The notes below the pieces were generated by a model. It saw only the letters and a program-made list of their open reading frames with translations. It made no database searches and had not been told where the DNA came from. The translations under genes and the position numbers were made by a program. Shown here one piece after another: positions 50,000 through 61,050 of a stretch of 64,000 nt of DNA. The stretch comes from Microvelia longipes (taxonomy: Eukaryota > Arthropoda > Insecta > Hemiptera > Veliidae), in the NCBI GenBank assembly GCA_018340805.1, contig JACMZG010001911.1, positions 30,652,009-30,716,008 of the forward strand, read 5' to 3'. The first letter of the stretch is position 1. Each line of letters opens with the position of its first letter.

Positions 50000-51323
50000 C
50001 CTTGTCCGATTGAGCAGATGGATCTGTAACAGGAAATTTATAAGTTTCTTTCCTGGGTCGTTTAATGTTAGACAAATGGATATTCTGTCTGGTATTGTAG
50101 TGTTGAGGCTGTATAGTCGCAGTTTTCTTGTCTTTGTTTATTGTCGTGATAGTTTCGGGTTTATATCTGTTATTTGTCTTTTGTTGTTTTTTTTGTTAGC
50201 GACAAAAACTTGCTTGGGTATTTCCGGAAGTGTTTCTCTGGTTTCATTGGCTTTGTTAATTACTTTTTCTTTAGTGCTTGCAATTTTGTCATTAATTTGT
50301 GTATAAAGTAGTTTTGTTTTGTCTCTGTGTTTAATGATGTAGTCGTTCGTCAGCTGTTTTTCTAAGTCAATGTCTAGTTGAGGGTTCGATTCTATATGAC
50401 CGGATATTATTTCAAATGGTGTTAATTTTGTAACGGAGTGTAGTGAGTTATTATATGCCAACACTGCATATTTCACTTTAATGTCAATAGGCTCTTGTTT
50501 GAATTCTTCTCTATTATTAAGTAACCTGATATGCTCTACTAGAGTTGAATGAAATCTCTCGGCTACACCGTTGGATTCCGGATGTTGTGAACTGATCAGG
50601 TGTAAATTTATTTTGTGCAGGTCAAGTAATTCTTTAACAAGGCTATTACTTATTTCGAGACCGTTATAAGTACCTATTTGTTTTGGAATATTGTGGTGTG
50701 AAGAAATTTATAAGTTTATTAACTACTTCTATACCTTGTGCAGCATTTAAGCGATACGCTTGAGCGTATTTTGAAAATGAATCTACGATTGTCAGGAATT
50801 TATCTTTTTCTAGAGTTAGGGTATCGATGTGTAGAATTTCAAAAGGACGTGTGGCGGTCGGTGTTATGTTAAATTCTAACCTAAGAGGATGTCTATCATA
50901 TTTTGATGCTTGACACACCGTACATTTATTTATATAAGTTTGAATAGATTTCCTTTGATTAGGCCAATAGTAAGTACGTTTAATTTTATTGTCTGTTTCG
51001 TCTACGCCTCTATGATTAGTTTTTCCTAAGTGGTAGTTCTCTATTATCTCGATAATACTGTTCTGATTGGTCACATCGACAAGTTTCTGAGTATATTTAA
51101 CAAACTCAATTTGTGAGTGAGTAAAATTTCTCATTACAATTTCACAGAAACGTTCGTATACATCGTTTTCAAAGTATAGACAATACCTGTTCTTTGGAAC
51201 AATATACGTTTGTATAAATTTAATTACGTCTTGTTCGAATTGGTTCTTTGAAAATTGAACGTGCATCCTAGTCTTAGTGTCAAATAGCTTATCGATTTTT
51301 ACCGCAGCAGGGCTATGATCCAC
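50000..51323 (-). pseudogene. Errantivirus integrase, frame-broken
   Basis: The open stretch from 51323 to 50664 carries the HHCC zinc-binding domain (His98, His104, Cys134, Cys137 counted from the Met at 51323). It also carries the first two catalytic Asp residues, in LHIDTL and TIVDSFSKY. After a frame break near 50700, the region with the catalytic Glu (ESNGVAERFHSTL, Glu codon near 50559) follows in another frame. The C-terminal domain is open from 50476 to 50138. A last break near 50160 leads to a tail ending SDKGQSSKN near 50000, overlapping or abutting env. It integrates element cDNA; this copy is not intact. Confidence 0.88.
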
Positions 51324-51490
51324 TAGCGAAATTAGTACTTGATTAGTACCATGATTGACTGGAGCATCAAGTATTGGGATGGTAATTGATGTGTTCCCTA
51401 TTGCGTTCGAGTGTACTGTGTGATCGTCATCGTCGTCATCATTTATGTTCTGTGGGTCGTTATCCGGGTGTACAAAAAGTGATTCAGTTT

Positions 51491-52035
51491 CTATATTATC
51501 GTTGTGTGAGGTCGATGGTTGGGAGTACTGATAGTTCGGATAGTGTCAGTGATGTCCTGAGCTAAGTTTGACGGTCCAGGTGTCTGGTCAGTCATCGGTG
51601 GAAATAAATTGTCTCTAACTAAGTCACTTAGAAATTTATCGTCATCTTCTGTTACGTTTATCTCTACTCTGGAGAGAGCGTCAGCATTAAGATTATGTGA
51701 GCCTTTTTTGTAAATTATTTCAAAGTCATATTCCTCTAACTTGAGTCTCCACCGCATAAGTTTAGAGTTGGGTTCTTTGAGATTAAATAACCACTGTAAA
51801 GGCTTATGGTCTGAGAAAATTTTAAATTTCCGCCCATAGAGGTAAGGTCTAAAAAATTTTACACTCCAGACAATTGCTAATAGTTCCCGTTCAATCGTTG
51901 AGAGATTTGCCTCAGCGGTGTTTAAAGTTCTACTAGCATAAGCTACTGGTAGATCATTACCGTTTTTAATTTGACTTAGCACAGCTCCTAGTGCTACGTT
52001 TGAAGCGTCGTGAGGATGAAAGGTTTAGAAAAATC
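51491..52035 (-). pseudogene. Errantivirus RNase H
   Basis: The domain starts near 52035 with the LTT-D-A-S region; a small deletion at about 52010 removes part of that motif and shifts the frame. From 51982 the frame is open: YASRTLN, the [11 protein letters not shown] segment with the catalytic Glu, [12 protein letters not shown] with the second Asp, and [10 protein letters not shown]. An acidic linker follows and the frame ends at 51491, before the integrase region. Confidence 0.88.
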
Positions 52036-52145
52036 AGGGAATTGTCGGATTGGTTCGTTAATGAGTAAATTTTTACACGTATGAAAACTTTGCACATATT
52101 CAGGATCATTTAAATATTACTTTGTGTTTTTCTTAAGGTACTTTG

Positions 52146-53044
52146 TCATCGGTTTGTTAGTCGTGCTAGGTCCTTTAAAAATCTTCTGTAATATGAGAGA
52201 AGGCCCACAAAGCCTTTAATCTCTTTTTGTGTCTTTGGGAGGGGGTAATTTTGAATGGCTTGAATTTTAGCAGGGTTTGGTTTGATTCCTTCCGGTGAAA
52301 CTACATGTCCTAGGTATTCAACGGAATTCTTTAAAAACTCTGTCTTGTCAAGTTGAATTTTAAAGTTAGCCTGTCTAAGTCTTTCAAAAACTTGTCTTAA
52401 CCGTAATAAATGTTGTGCTAAATTGGTGCTGAACACAATGATGTCGTCTAAATATACTGCACATGGCACTCCTCTAAGCATGTCATTCATTACACGTTGA
52501 AAGGTACGCGGACTATTTCGAAGGCCAAAGGGCATTCGTACAAATTCAAAATGACCATTTTCCGTACTAAATGCAGTTTTGGGAATACTACTCTCATCTA
52601 GTTCAATCTGGTGGAATCCGGAAGCTAAATCTATTGTTGAAAAGTATTGACAGTTGCCTAGTTGGTCTAGTAAGTCTGTTATGCATGGAATTGGGAAGGG
52701 GCAGTCCACTGTTTTTTCGTTAAGCTTACGGTAATCAAAAACAATTCTCCATTTTTGTTTGCCAGAAGCATCTAATTTCTTTGGAACTATCCATAAAGGT
52801 GAGTTCCAGGGAGAGTGAGATGGTCTTATAATGTTTTGCCGTAACATGTCTTCTATTTGGGATTGTACTTCTTTTTATGAATAACAGGATATCTGTAAGT
52901 CTTAGTGTATACAGGGATTTCGTCTGTCGTAGTAATGTTATGTTTGATTTTATTTGTAAAGGATAAAGGTTGGTCTCCTGTATGGAAAATATCCGAAAAT
53001 TCGTTGACTAATTTGTCTATTTCACGTTTCTCTTCAGAGTTCAT
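52146..53044 (-). pseudogene. Errantivirus reverse transcriptase
   Basis: Two open stretches, 53044-52853 and 52847-52146, are split by an indel in a five-base A/T homopolymer near 52873. The motifs are in order: [43 protein letters not shown] (first catalytic Asp), [22 protein letters not shown] (the catalytic Y-x-D-D box, at 52443-52454), VEYLGHVVS and [11 protein letters not shown]. These are a full set of gypsy RT motifs. The frame breaks again near 52146, before the thumb-RNase H connection. Confidence 0.92.
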
Positions 53045-53196
53045 ATGATTTGTTCTAATTTTCGAAATGTCAAATGTAGTTTTTTTATTATCAAAAAAAT
53101 GTACGTTTGGTTCTAATTCCGTAAAATCAGAGAAAGATTGCAGTGAAAAGGGGGTCAGGTTAGGAATGATTTGCGAGTCATCTGTTTGGTTTCGTA

Positions 53197-53880
53197 TTAC
53201 ACAAAAGCCATGTTATTAGACACTTTGAGTATTCCTTCTGGAATTTCTAATAGATTAATCTGTACATTAGGCATTAATGCTGTACCGTTCTTGATATTTT
53301 GTACCTGAATTTTGAAAACTTGTTCGGATTGAGGTTGTATTACTGTGGCCTTTCTGATTTTCTTTGTTTTGTTGGTTTTCTGTGTCTCGGTTTTTGTTTG
53401 TTTTTGTTGAGTTTTTGTATTTTTATGTATTTTTGTATAGGTTTTATTTTGAGAACTAATGGCGGTAGTATGAGTACTATTATTATTCGTGGTACGGTAC
53501 TGTATTGGTATTGGACCACCTAATGTTTTTAGTTGGTTTTCTGTTAAATTAATTGTAGCTTGTAAAAGTCTTAGATTATCAAGTCCTAAAAGTCCGTCAA
53601 AATATGTATGGAATTTAAACAAATGAAATTTGAGTGTCATCGGTCGAGTCTGATAAAATTTATCACCTGGCACCAAGGTACTAAATTGTTGAATTGAGCA
53701 ACCATGGGCAGATGCAATCTGACATGGATCAGTATGTATTGATTGAGGGAAAAATTTCTGGGGCTATGTCAGGAATAATAAAAGATTTGGAACTTCCTGT
53801 ATCGATCAAAATTTTAAGGTTGTCTTTTGTAATGATGTACGGAAGTGAACTCTCGGTGTTATAAAACTCATGAGCTCAAA
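53197..53880 (-). pseudogene. Errantivirus protease and linker
   Basis: The aspartic protease active site ILIDTGSSKSF lies at about 53783-53812 (DTGS at 53792-53803) on the minus strand. The C-terminal flap and helix segment GLLGLDNLRL lies in the open stretch 53676-53197. A frame change separates the two. The rest of the open stretch is a Thr/Asn/Lys-rich linker towards RT. Confidence 0.82.
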
Positions 53881-54887
53881 TTTTCGTCCGAGGCCAGATT
53901 CTCTAAAAAATACTCTGACAATTCATCAGGGTAATAGGTTTGTGTGTCCGTCTGTAGTTCACATGTTGTGTCTTGAGTTTTCAGTTAAATTGTCAGTATT
54001 TACCGCGTTAACTGTGTCTATTGCTGAACTAATGTCTTCCATGTTATACATCTGATCATTTGATCTAAAAGTGTTAGTTTTTAGCCACTGTATTCCGCGT
54101 CGAAATCGACATCGGAGTAGGCACATATGGTTTAGGAATATTGTTAGATGTGCTGGGACCGGGTCGAGCGAAAGCATATTGGTTTTGATTAGGCGTCACA
54201 GGGTTAGGTTTGGTACGAAAAGTTTGGTTAGTTGTTACTGGTTGCCTATTTTGTGTATATGGTCTTTGTTGTCCTGGGGGGAGGGTTGAATGGTTGTCTT
54301 GTTTGTATGTTTTGTTTTTGCTGTTCTAAATGAAACTGGAAGTCATTTGTCAACATGTTGAGTGCAGTGTTCAGGTCCGGTGGGTTCTTGGTCCTCATGA
54401 GACTACCTATTGGTTCTTTAAGACCTTTAAGGAACACTCGTAATGCTAAATTACGCGTATATTCGCAAATTATTTCTGCTTCGGCGGCGATAGCACAAGT
54501 ATTCTTCCAGTAGGGAATTTGTAAGTTTAACAGTTTCTGTACTCGTGTGTAGAAGTCGAAAGGTGTTTCTGTCTGGTACTGTCTCATACACGACATTTCT
54601 ATTGCAAGGGTATACCCGTCTCGTCGGTCACTGTAACTGTGAAGTAGTGCGGTTTTTAAGTCTTCCCAGGTTTTTACTCGCGAAGTACTTATTACTTCCG
54701 CGGCGGGTCCTTTTACTTTAGAGTATATCCCGTACATAAGATATTCATTTTGGAAATTGTCCGTTTCGTCTTTGTCATAAAACTTATTAACTAATTTTTC
54801 ACATATTTCCAGAAATCGAGGTAATAAGTGTGCCTCGCCACTAAATTCAGGCACCATCTCTAAATATTCCTTCTTTAAGGTTGCCAT
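53870..54887 (-). pseudogene. Errantivirus gag, frame-broken
   Basis: The ATG at 54885-54887 opens a 213-codon stretch (MATLKKEYLEMVPEFSGEAH...) with the gypsy Gag fold: FLEICEKLVNKF, TWEDLKTALLHSYSDRRDG, YQTETPFDFYTRVQKLL, then a Gln/Pro-rich end. It stops at 54246 after a run of seven Gs near 54275, where an indel probably moved the frame. A low-complexity C-terminal part continues in other frames (RRGIQWLKTN, MYNMEDISSAIDTVNAV) to about 53870. No CCHC knuckle was seen, as in many errantiviruses. Confidence 0.85.
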
Positions 54888-55339
54888 TATAAAAACTTTA
54901 AATAAAATAAAGAAAGTAATATGAAATTAATTATTTTAATAAAATTGTGAGTACACAATATATCCTTTTTTTAAGAGGTTTTTAAATATTTAACTTTATT
55001 TAAAAAAAATTTAGAGTGTGTATATTTTACTTATTTAATTCTTTAAAAGATTAGTTAAATTTTATTTAAAATATTAGAAATTTGATTTATGTTTTCCTTT
55101 AAAAAAAAAATTATAAAAATGTGTGGAATGTCACTATTCCTTTTGTCAAACTCTCATAAAACGAGAACTGCTCGCTTTAATGAACAAATTTGAGTGGTAA
55201 AGTACTTACAGAAGGGTGACCGTTACTGCCAGCATATTCCGTCTATCAGCCGCGATCATCCAAGCACTTTTAAAAAATTTTGGTTCAAGTTAGTTAATTG
55301 TTAAAACAAACCGGGATTGTCAAATTCCGCTAACTTAAT

Positions 55340-55355
55340 CCTGCCGACTGCGCCA
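55340..55355 (-). other. Errantivirus primer-binding site
   Basis: Directly inside the 5' LTR the minus strand reads TGGCGCAGTCGGCAGG. It begins with the TGG expected opposite a tRNA CCA end. The sequence resembles sites described for the tRNA-Ser-primed members of the gypsy group, but I could not compare it with the tRNAs of this genome. Confidence 0.7.
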
Positions 55356-55586
55356 GTTAACTATCAAGTTTAACAAATTAAGTTTTTAAAAAATGATTTA
55401 TTTAATTAACACAAATAATATAATCACAATTAGAAACTAATAATAATAACTTTTACTTCGTAGAGAAGGAGCTAAACGTAACTATAGAATTAGACTGAAG
55501 GTGGCCGCTTCCTGTCTAGGCTTTTATACTACTTTATATTGATGAGTCAGCTTATGCTTATATCCACAGTATTTGGGTGGATAACT
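55355..55586 (-). repeat. Errantivirus 5' LTR
   Basis: 232 bases, identical to 48125-48357 apart from one T. TA repeats continue directly after it. Confidence 0.95.
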
Positions 55587-55617
<31 letters not shown>

Positions 55618-55770
55618 GTATACAATATGTATACATTCTTGATTAATGAGTACCACCCCTCTCCCCTACCTTCTTCCATGACCAACCTCATTGCTCTTTT
55701 TCTTTAAAAATTCGCTAAAAAGGACTTCAGTCTAATAATATTAATTATCTTATCTTAATTATTATGTATT
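55587..55770 (-). repeat. Dispersed repeat family B, fragment next to the errantivirus
   Basis: The reverse left module (TTCTTGATTAATGAGTACCA, ATGACCAACCTCATTGCTCT, AAAAATTCGCTAAAAAGGAC) is nearly identical to 58200-58330. The errantivirus appears to have inserted into the (AT)n of this copy. Confidence 0.65.
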
Positions 55771-55794
55771 ATCTTAAATTAATTAATTTAAGAT
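55771..55794. repeat. 24-base perfect palindrome
   Basis: ATCTTAAATTAA and its exact complement, all A/T but for the two ends of each arm. Confidence 0.9.
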
Positions 55795-55856
55795 TAGATA
55801 ATAGATTATATTAATATTAATTAATTATCTTATCTTAAATAAAATGCATGCATTTA

Positions 55857-55914
<58 letters not shown>

Positions 55915-55915
55915 G
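55857..55915. repeat. (AT)n microsatellite
   Basis: A TA run with one phase slip. Confidence 0.88.
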
Positions 55916-56324
55916 TATCTTAGATTTATATGTTATTTATAAACGATTTGCATGATATTTCATTATTTTTTAATTAAATTAAATTAATTAGATGTATTTA
56001 AAATACTTATAAACAAACCACCACAACATTCATCTAGTGGGAACAAAATTAACCTGTTTATTATTTTATTTATAATTGTCCCATTTAAATAAATGATATA
56101 CAGATTGATGCAGACTAGTTGGGGTATGTAATATTTAAAGGTATTTTATTAGTACTGATGTTGTATTAACTTAATAATGTAACCGAGTAGTGTTTAATTT
56201 AATATGGAATGACGAATTTTGTAAACTTGTATGGTTAACAAATATATGAAGTTAAATTATTATCCATTGACGTATGAAACATAATGTAAACAAATCCCTT
56301 TTTTGACCTATAGATTTAAAAATT

Positions 56325-56640
56325 TATAGTAGTAGTAGTAATATGGGGGAGTGGTAGTAACTACCAGCCAAGTAGGCCACGTTTTTGGGCCCTTTTTACC
56401 ATTTCCATAAGATAGTGTTCTACTCCTTTTAATTTCAAGTGTAGGTATACTTCATCTAATCTAGACAGAAGAGCCGTGGATTTCTATGGTTCCTCTCATG
56501 CTTTTTTAAGCAGTCATACATATTTTCACTAACTCTTATAGTCTAGTGAAAACTAGGAACAAAACGTGCCCTTGCTGTTAAACCAAACTTCTATACACTT
56601 TAAACTACAAGGCAGACACACTATAAATTCGCATACATCG
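56325..56640 (+). repeat. Dispersed repeat family C, copy 1
   Basis: It starts TAGTAGTAGTAATATGGGGG, then GTAGGCCACGTTTTTGGGCC, ACTCCTTTTAATTTCAAGTG, AGAGCCGTGGATTTCTATGG and CTTTAAACTACAAGGCAGAC. It is about 85-90 percent alike to 58715-59010. No coding frame. Confidence 0.75.
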
Positions 56641-56674
56641 TGACAATACGCCACTTATATAAACTGGCAACAAC

Positions 56675-56760
56675 AAATATGTGGCCGCCAACGGTCATAG
56701 GAAGAAGCAGGGGCCACAAAACGGCCCCCATGAGGCCGAATGCCTCGTGTTCTATTTAGA
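56675..56760 (+). repeat. GC-hairpin module, partial copy
   Basis: CAACAACAAATATGTGGCCG, GGGGCCACAAAACGGCCCCC and GAGGCCGAATGCCTC have the same order as the intact modules but degenerate stems. It follows family C copy 1 directly. Confidence 0.6.
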
Positions 56761-57099
56761 AGCAATTTGATGGAAAAAGTTAGGGTAGATTCTGCTAGCA
56801 AGAATAATAATTTCAAGAAATAGACAATTATTTGTTTTTTGTGCCATGGTGCTAATTAAATAAAATAATATATATATTTTCAAATACACAGTTGAAACTT
56901 AAGAATCTGTTTAGGTCACAAAGGAGACTAGATTTCAAAATGTAAAATAAACTATATTTCACTATGTACATGTAGCATATTCATGATAGATTAAATTTAT
57001 GCAACGAGAATTATATACATGACGTGTTATGGAAACTATTTAACGTAAATAAGGTTTATTTACATTCACTATATTTAATTAATAAGGTTAATTTTTCTA

Positions 57100-57285
57100 C
57101 CAATTTTTAATCAGATCCAAGAAAGCGTTCGAATGTAATCGTGCGCCATATGTACGTCTAGGAACACAAATCTCTTTCAGAAATACGTATATAATTCTCA
57201 ACAATACATATATTTAGCCATCCCCCTTCAAAAATCACTTTTCCATGACACCAACCTCATACATTTTTCCTTGGTTCGCAAATGA
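57100..57285 (-). repeat. Dispersed repeat family B, copy without long (AT)n
   Basis: Reverse orientation: CAGATCCAAGAAAGCGTTCG, CGCCATATGTACGTCTAGGA, ACACAAATCTCTTTCAG, then TCCATGACACCAACCTCATA. The centre holds only ATACATATAT. Confidence 0.6.
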
Positions 57286-57345
57286 AAACAAGATGCCTCT
57301 TCGGTCTGTGGCTGCTTCGCGGCCACATAGTAGTTGTCCTATATT
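57285..57345 (-). repeat. GC-hairpin module, partial inverted copy
   Basis: GTGGCTGCTTCGCGGCCACATA and, before it, GATGCCTCTTCGGTC: the reverse of the module's GTGGCCGC-GAA core and GCC-GAA-GGC hairpin. Confidence 0.6.
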
Positions 57346-57589
57346 AGTTTGTCATATCACTAGTTTATATAAGTGGTATATTGCAATGATATAAGCGAAC
57401 TTTCAAATGTACTAGTCAACAAAAGTAATTTGATTGCATTATGTTGTATAAGTCAATTAATGCTAATAATAGATTGTAGCATAGTATTTTTATTAACCAG
57501 TCATAGTAGCACATGTGAATCATTATAGCCCGAGCTAAACGCTTCTTAAAAATTTGTGATTTCTTAAATGTTTAGTGGGTCATTGTGAG

Positions 57590-58300
<711 letters not shown>

Positions 58301-58714
58301 AATAATATTAATTATCTTATCTTAATTATTGCTCCAAGAAATTAACTATTAATAATATTCGCTGAATCATCTATATCCCATGCATATGTTATGTTTGTTA
58401 CGTCTTAGTCTTAATTGATGTATTTTACATTTGTTTACATTGTTTTATTCTGAAATATAGGAAAGATTTTTAAACAAACAATGAATATGAAATTAGCTAG
58501 AGTAGGATTAAATTAAGACACTCCAACCAGTTTAGATTTTACTAATGTTTGTGAGAAAGAGGTGAAGAATGGGAAGATTGCAAACAAAATTAGAATTTAT
58601 CGACTATCGACGTAATTAGATTTATAACAAGTTTAATTTGAAGTTTAACCAGACTACTTGCCTGTTGCTTCACCCATTTATACAATTGAAATCACGTCTG
58701 CACTAAATAAACAG

Positions 58715-59010
58715 CGCAATAGTAGTAATATAAGGGAGTGGAGTAACTGCCAGGTAAGCAGGCCACGTTGTTGGGCCCTTTTTGCTAGCTCCCTAAGATA
58801 GTGATCTACTCCTTTTAATTTCAAGTGTAGGTATATTTCATCTAATCTAGAGAGAAGAGCCGTGAATTTCTATGGTTTCTCTCATGCTTTTTTCAAGCAG
58901 TCTTACATATTTTCAGTCTAGTGAAAACAATAGGCACAACAAGTGCCCTCGCTGTTAAACAAAACCTCCATACACTTTAAACTACAAGGCAGACCCACTA
59001 TAGTATTATA
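58715..59010 (+). repeat. Dispersed repeat family C, copy 2
   Basis: AGTAGTAATATAAGGGAGTG, GCAGGCCACGTTGTTGGGCC, ACTCCTTTTAATTTCAAGTG and CTTTAAACTACAAGGCAGAC align along their whole length with 56325-56640. Confidence 0.75.
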
Positions 59011-59059
59011 ATAAATCTACTATGAGAGTCCTAAATTTTGTCTATACATAGTTTCATTT

Positions 59060-59280
59060 AGGGTAAGAGTTGTTTAACAAATACCTGACAACGCACAGGC
59101 TCGAGACCACCGGCTTTACGTCCCTTCTGAAGGATGCGCACCTCGTCCTTCATTTTTATCCGTCATAAAAATCACAGAGGCCCGTGCTGGGATTAAACCC
59201 ATGATTAAATAAACTCGAAAGTTTTAAGTCCATTCATTCTGTGAATAGGCCACGTACCTTAACCACTACACCACGGGTGA
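59060..59280 (-). mobile_element. tRNA-derived SINE
   Basis: On the minus strand the head is ACCCGTGGTGTAGTGGTTAA, a clear box A, and after an unusually long gap of about 65 bases GGGTTTAATCCCAGCACGGG, a box B. A conserved body follows with CATCCTTCAGAAGGGACGTA, AAGCCGGTGGTCTCGAGCC and GTCAGGTATTTGTT. The GGGACGTAAAGCC-type core is common in arthropod and mollusc SINEs. The long gap between the boxes, with a 25-30 base insertion, excludes a working tRNA. Confidence 0.8.
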
Positions 59281-59521
59281 CTCCAATAAACAACGCAAAT
59301 AATAAGCTTTAACAATAATATTGTACACATTGGTAGATTTTAATATGTTAAAATCTACATATTTCTTTTAAAAAGTTTAAAAGAAACTGAAGAAAAAGTT
59401 ACATTTTTTATTGACTCCGCCAACCATGTCTCTGACTAGATATCACTAGTTTAGGTCTAGCTAAAAATATCATCAGTATGAAGTATAGTGAGCGGTAATG
59501 GAGTACATCTTAACGAAGAAT

Positions 59522-59546
59522 TATATATATATATTATATATATATA

Positions 59547-59593
<47 letters not shown>

Positions 59594-59612
59594 ATATATA
59601 TATATTATATTT
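59522..59612. repeat. (AT)n microsatellite
   Basis: TA repeats with a few phase slips. Confidence 0.88.
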
Positions 59613-59809
59613 TACATATTTATATTTATTTTTATTAATTAAATTAACTAAACTATTTAAAATAGTTAATTAATTTAATACAAAATAATAAATTTATTTA
59701 AAAAAATTATAATCAATCACAGAGAGAAGATGTTGTGCCTCAATAATAATAGAATATAGTCTCTTATAAAATAATTCTTATCCTTTTTTATGTTTCTTAG
59801 GACGCTATA

Positions 59810-60400
59810 TTAAATGAAACCGGTCGGAAGTCGCAAATAACGTTGTAAATATCCGTAAAACGAATATATATTCGATAAACAACAGTTTTTGTGTAGGGTA
59901 ACGTTTTTGATGATTTTTGGGCGATATAGCCAAAAAACCTGGTCTACAGTCAATATCACCAACTTATTTTTAGATTCAGGTTTAAGCACGGTAATGTTTT
60001 ATTGTCATAGCTGTACTTAGGTGAATAACTAAAAATTAATCCGAGCAAAGTTTCTTTGCCATGTGCGCTTTCTTAGAGAATATTCCATTTCTCACTGAAG
60101 TTTCCAGTTTATGCTTTATAATCTGAGGAGTTATGTTACTACTTGTTGCACAATATTCTCCAGGGTTTTTAAAGCGGTAAAACAAGCATTATTCATTACA
60201 AGCATAATACATTTAGCATAAACTAAGTTTTAAATGAGTGCGGATAATGCTATGCAGCGGCGATTTTGGAATGATGAAAATAGTTTTAAATAACCTGTTG
60301 AATGCATATCCGCATTTCCATTGAAAAAATGTGTGTAACGATTAGTTATGATACTGCTCAGGTTATTGAGCATAATTCTGAAGCTTAAGTAAGAATTAGA
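59810..60400 (+). repeat. Dispersed repeat family E
   Basis: GAAACCGGTCGGAAGTCGCA, GTGTAGGGTAACGTTTTTGA, CAGTTTATGCTTTATAATC, TACTACTTGTTGCACAATAT and GAATGCATATCCGCATTTCC match the copies at 44560-45150 and 24880-25110. Confidence 0.5.
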
Positions 60401-60424
60401 TTGTTAAGCAGTAAATAATTTAAT

Positions 60425-61050
60425 TATTTTTACTTTTCCTCATTTATACTACTTTTCTACTCATTTATACATTTATGTATTGGTATTAAGAAAAACTCTT
60501 ATGTTTGCAAGAAAATCTGGAACCGGGATGTCACCTGAATTATCCGTTTCAGGTATTTTTAAAACCTCCAAAGTGATTTTCTCAAAGTTGTCTGTATGTG
60601 TGTGTGTGTGTGTCCGTTATCATCGTAGCTCCCAGTGTATTCATAAAAAAAATGTGCATTTCATTTGAGATTGGGCACTATGTATAAGACGAACATATGT
60701 GCTAAGTTTCATCTCATTATCAGAATTAGTTCAATTTTTATCAATTTACTTGTGTACGTTTTTTAAAAAATTGAGATCCAATTGAGTTGAAATTTGGCTC
60801 AAGTGTTTACCTTTAATTGGCATTAAATAAGTGCCCTAAGTATCGTTTTATATGACAAGTATATCTATGATTTTGATTGATGTATTTACTATTCTGTGAA
60901 TGAGCAAAGCGAGTCCAAAGACGTTTTGCAGTATAAATTTAATGACTTGTATATCCTGAGGACGAGAAAAGCGAGTCTGAAGTTGGGAGGATGAGCGAAT
61001 CCGATGTGATGAGGCAAAATTCCGAAGTACCCCGTACCCATTTTTTAATT
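60425..61050 (+). repeat. Dispersed repeat family A, full copy
   Basis: The best complete forward copy: TTACTTTTCCTCATTTATAC, CACCTGAATTATCCGTTTCA, GTATGTGTGTGTGTGTGTGT, AATTGAGTTGAAATTTGGCT, GAATGAGCAAAGCGAGTCCA, GACGAGAAAAGCGAGTC, GAAGTTGGGAGGATGAGCGA and AAGTACCCCGTACCCATTTT. The internal open frame resembles that of 23755-23940 only because the DNA does. Confidence 0.7.

Larger units (their letters stand above)
48125..55586 (-). mobile_element. Errantivirus-type gypsy LTR retrotransposon
   Basis: A 7,462-base element on the minus strand with gag, pol (protease, RT, RNase H, integrase) and env between LTRs of 232-233 bases. The LTRs begin AGTTATCC and end AGTTAACT in element orientation. 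They differ only in one T of a homopolymer, so the insertion is young. It sits in TA repeat DNA, in keeping with the alternating YR targets of this group. Its size and gene order match insect errantiviruses. All three genes contain small frame-breaking indels, so as given no product is intact. RT order PR-RT-RH-IN and the integrase-then-env arrangement place it in the gypsy clade. Confidence 0.95.
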
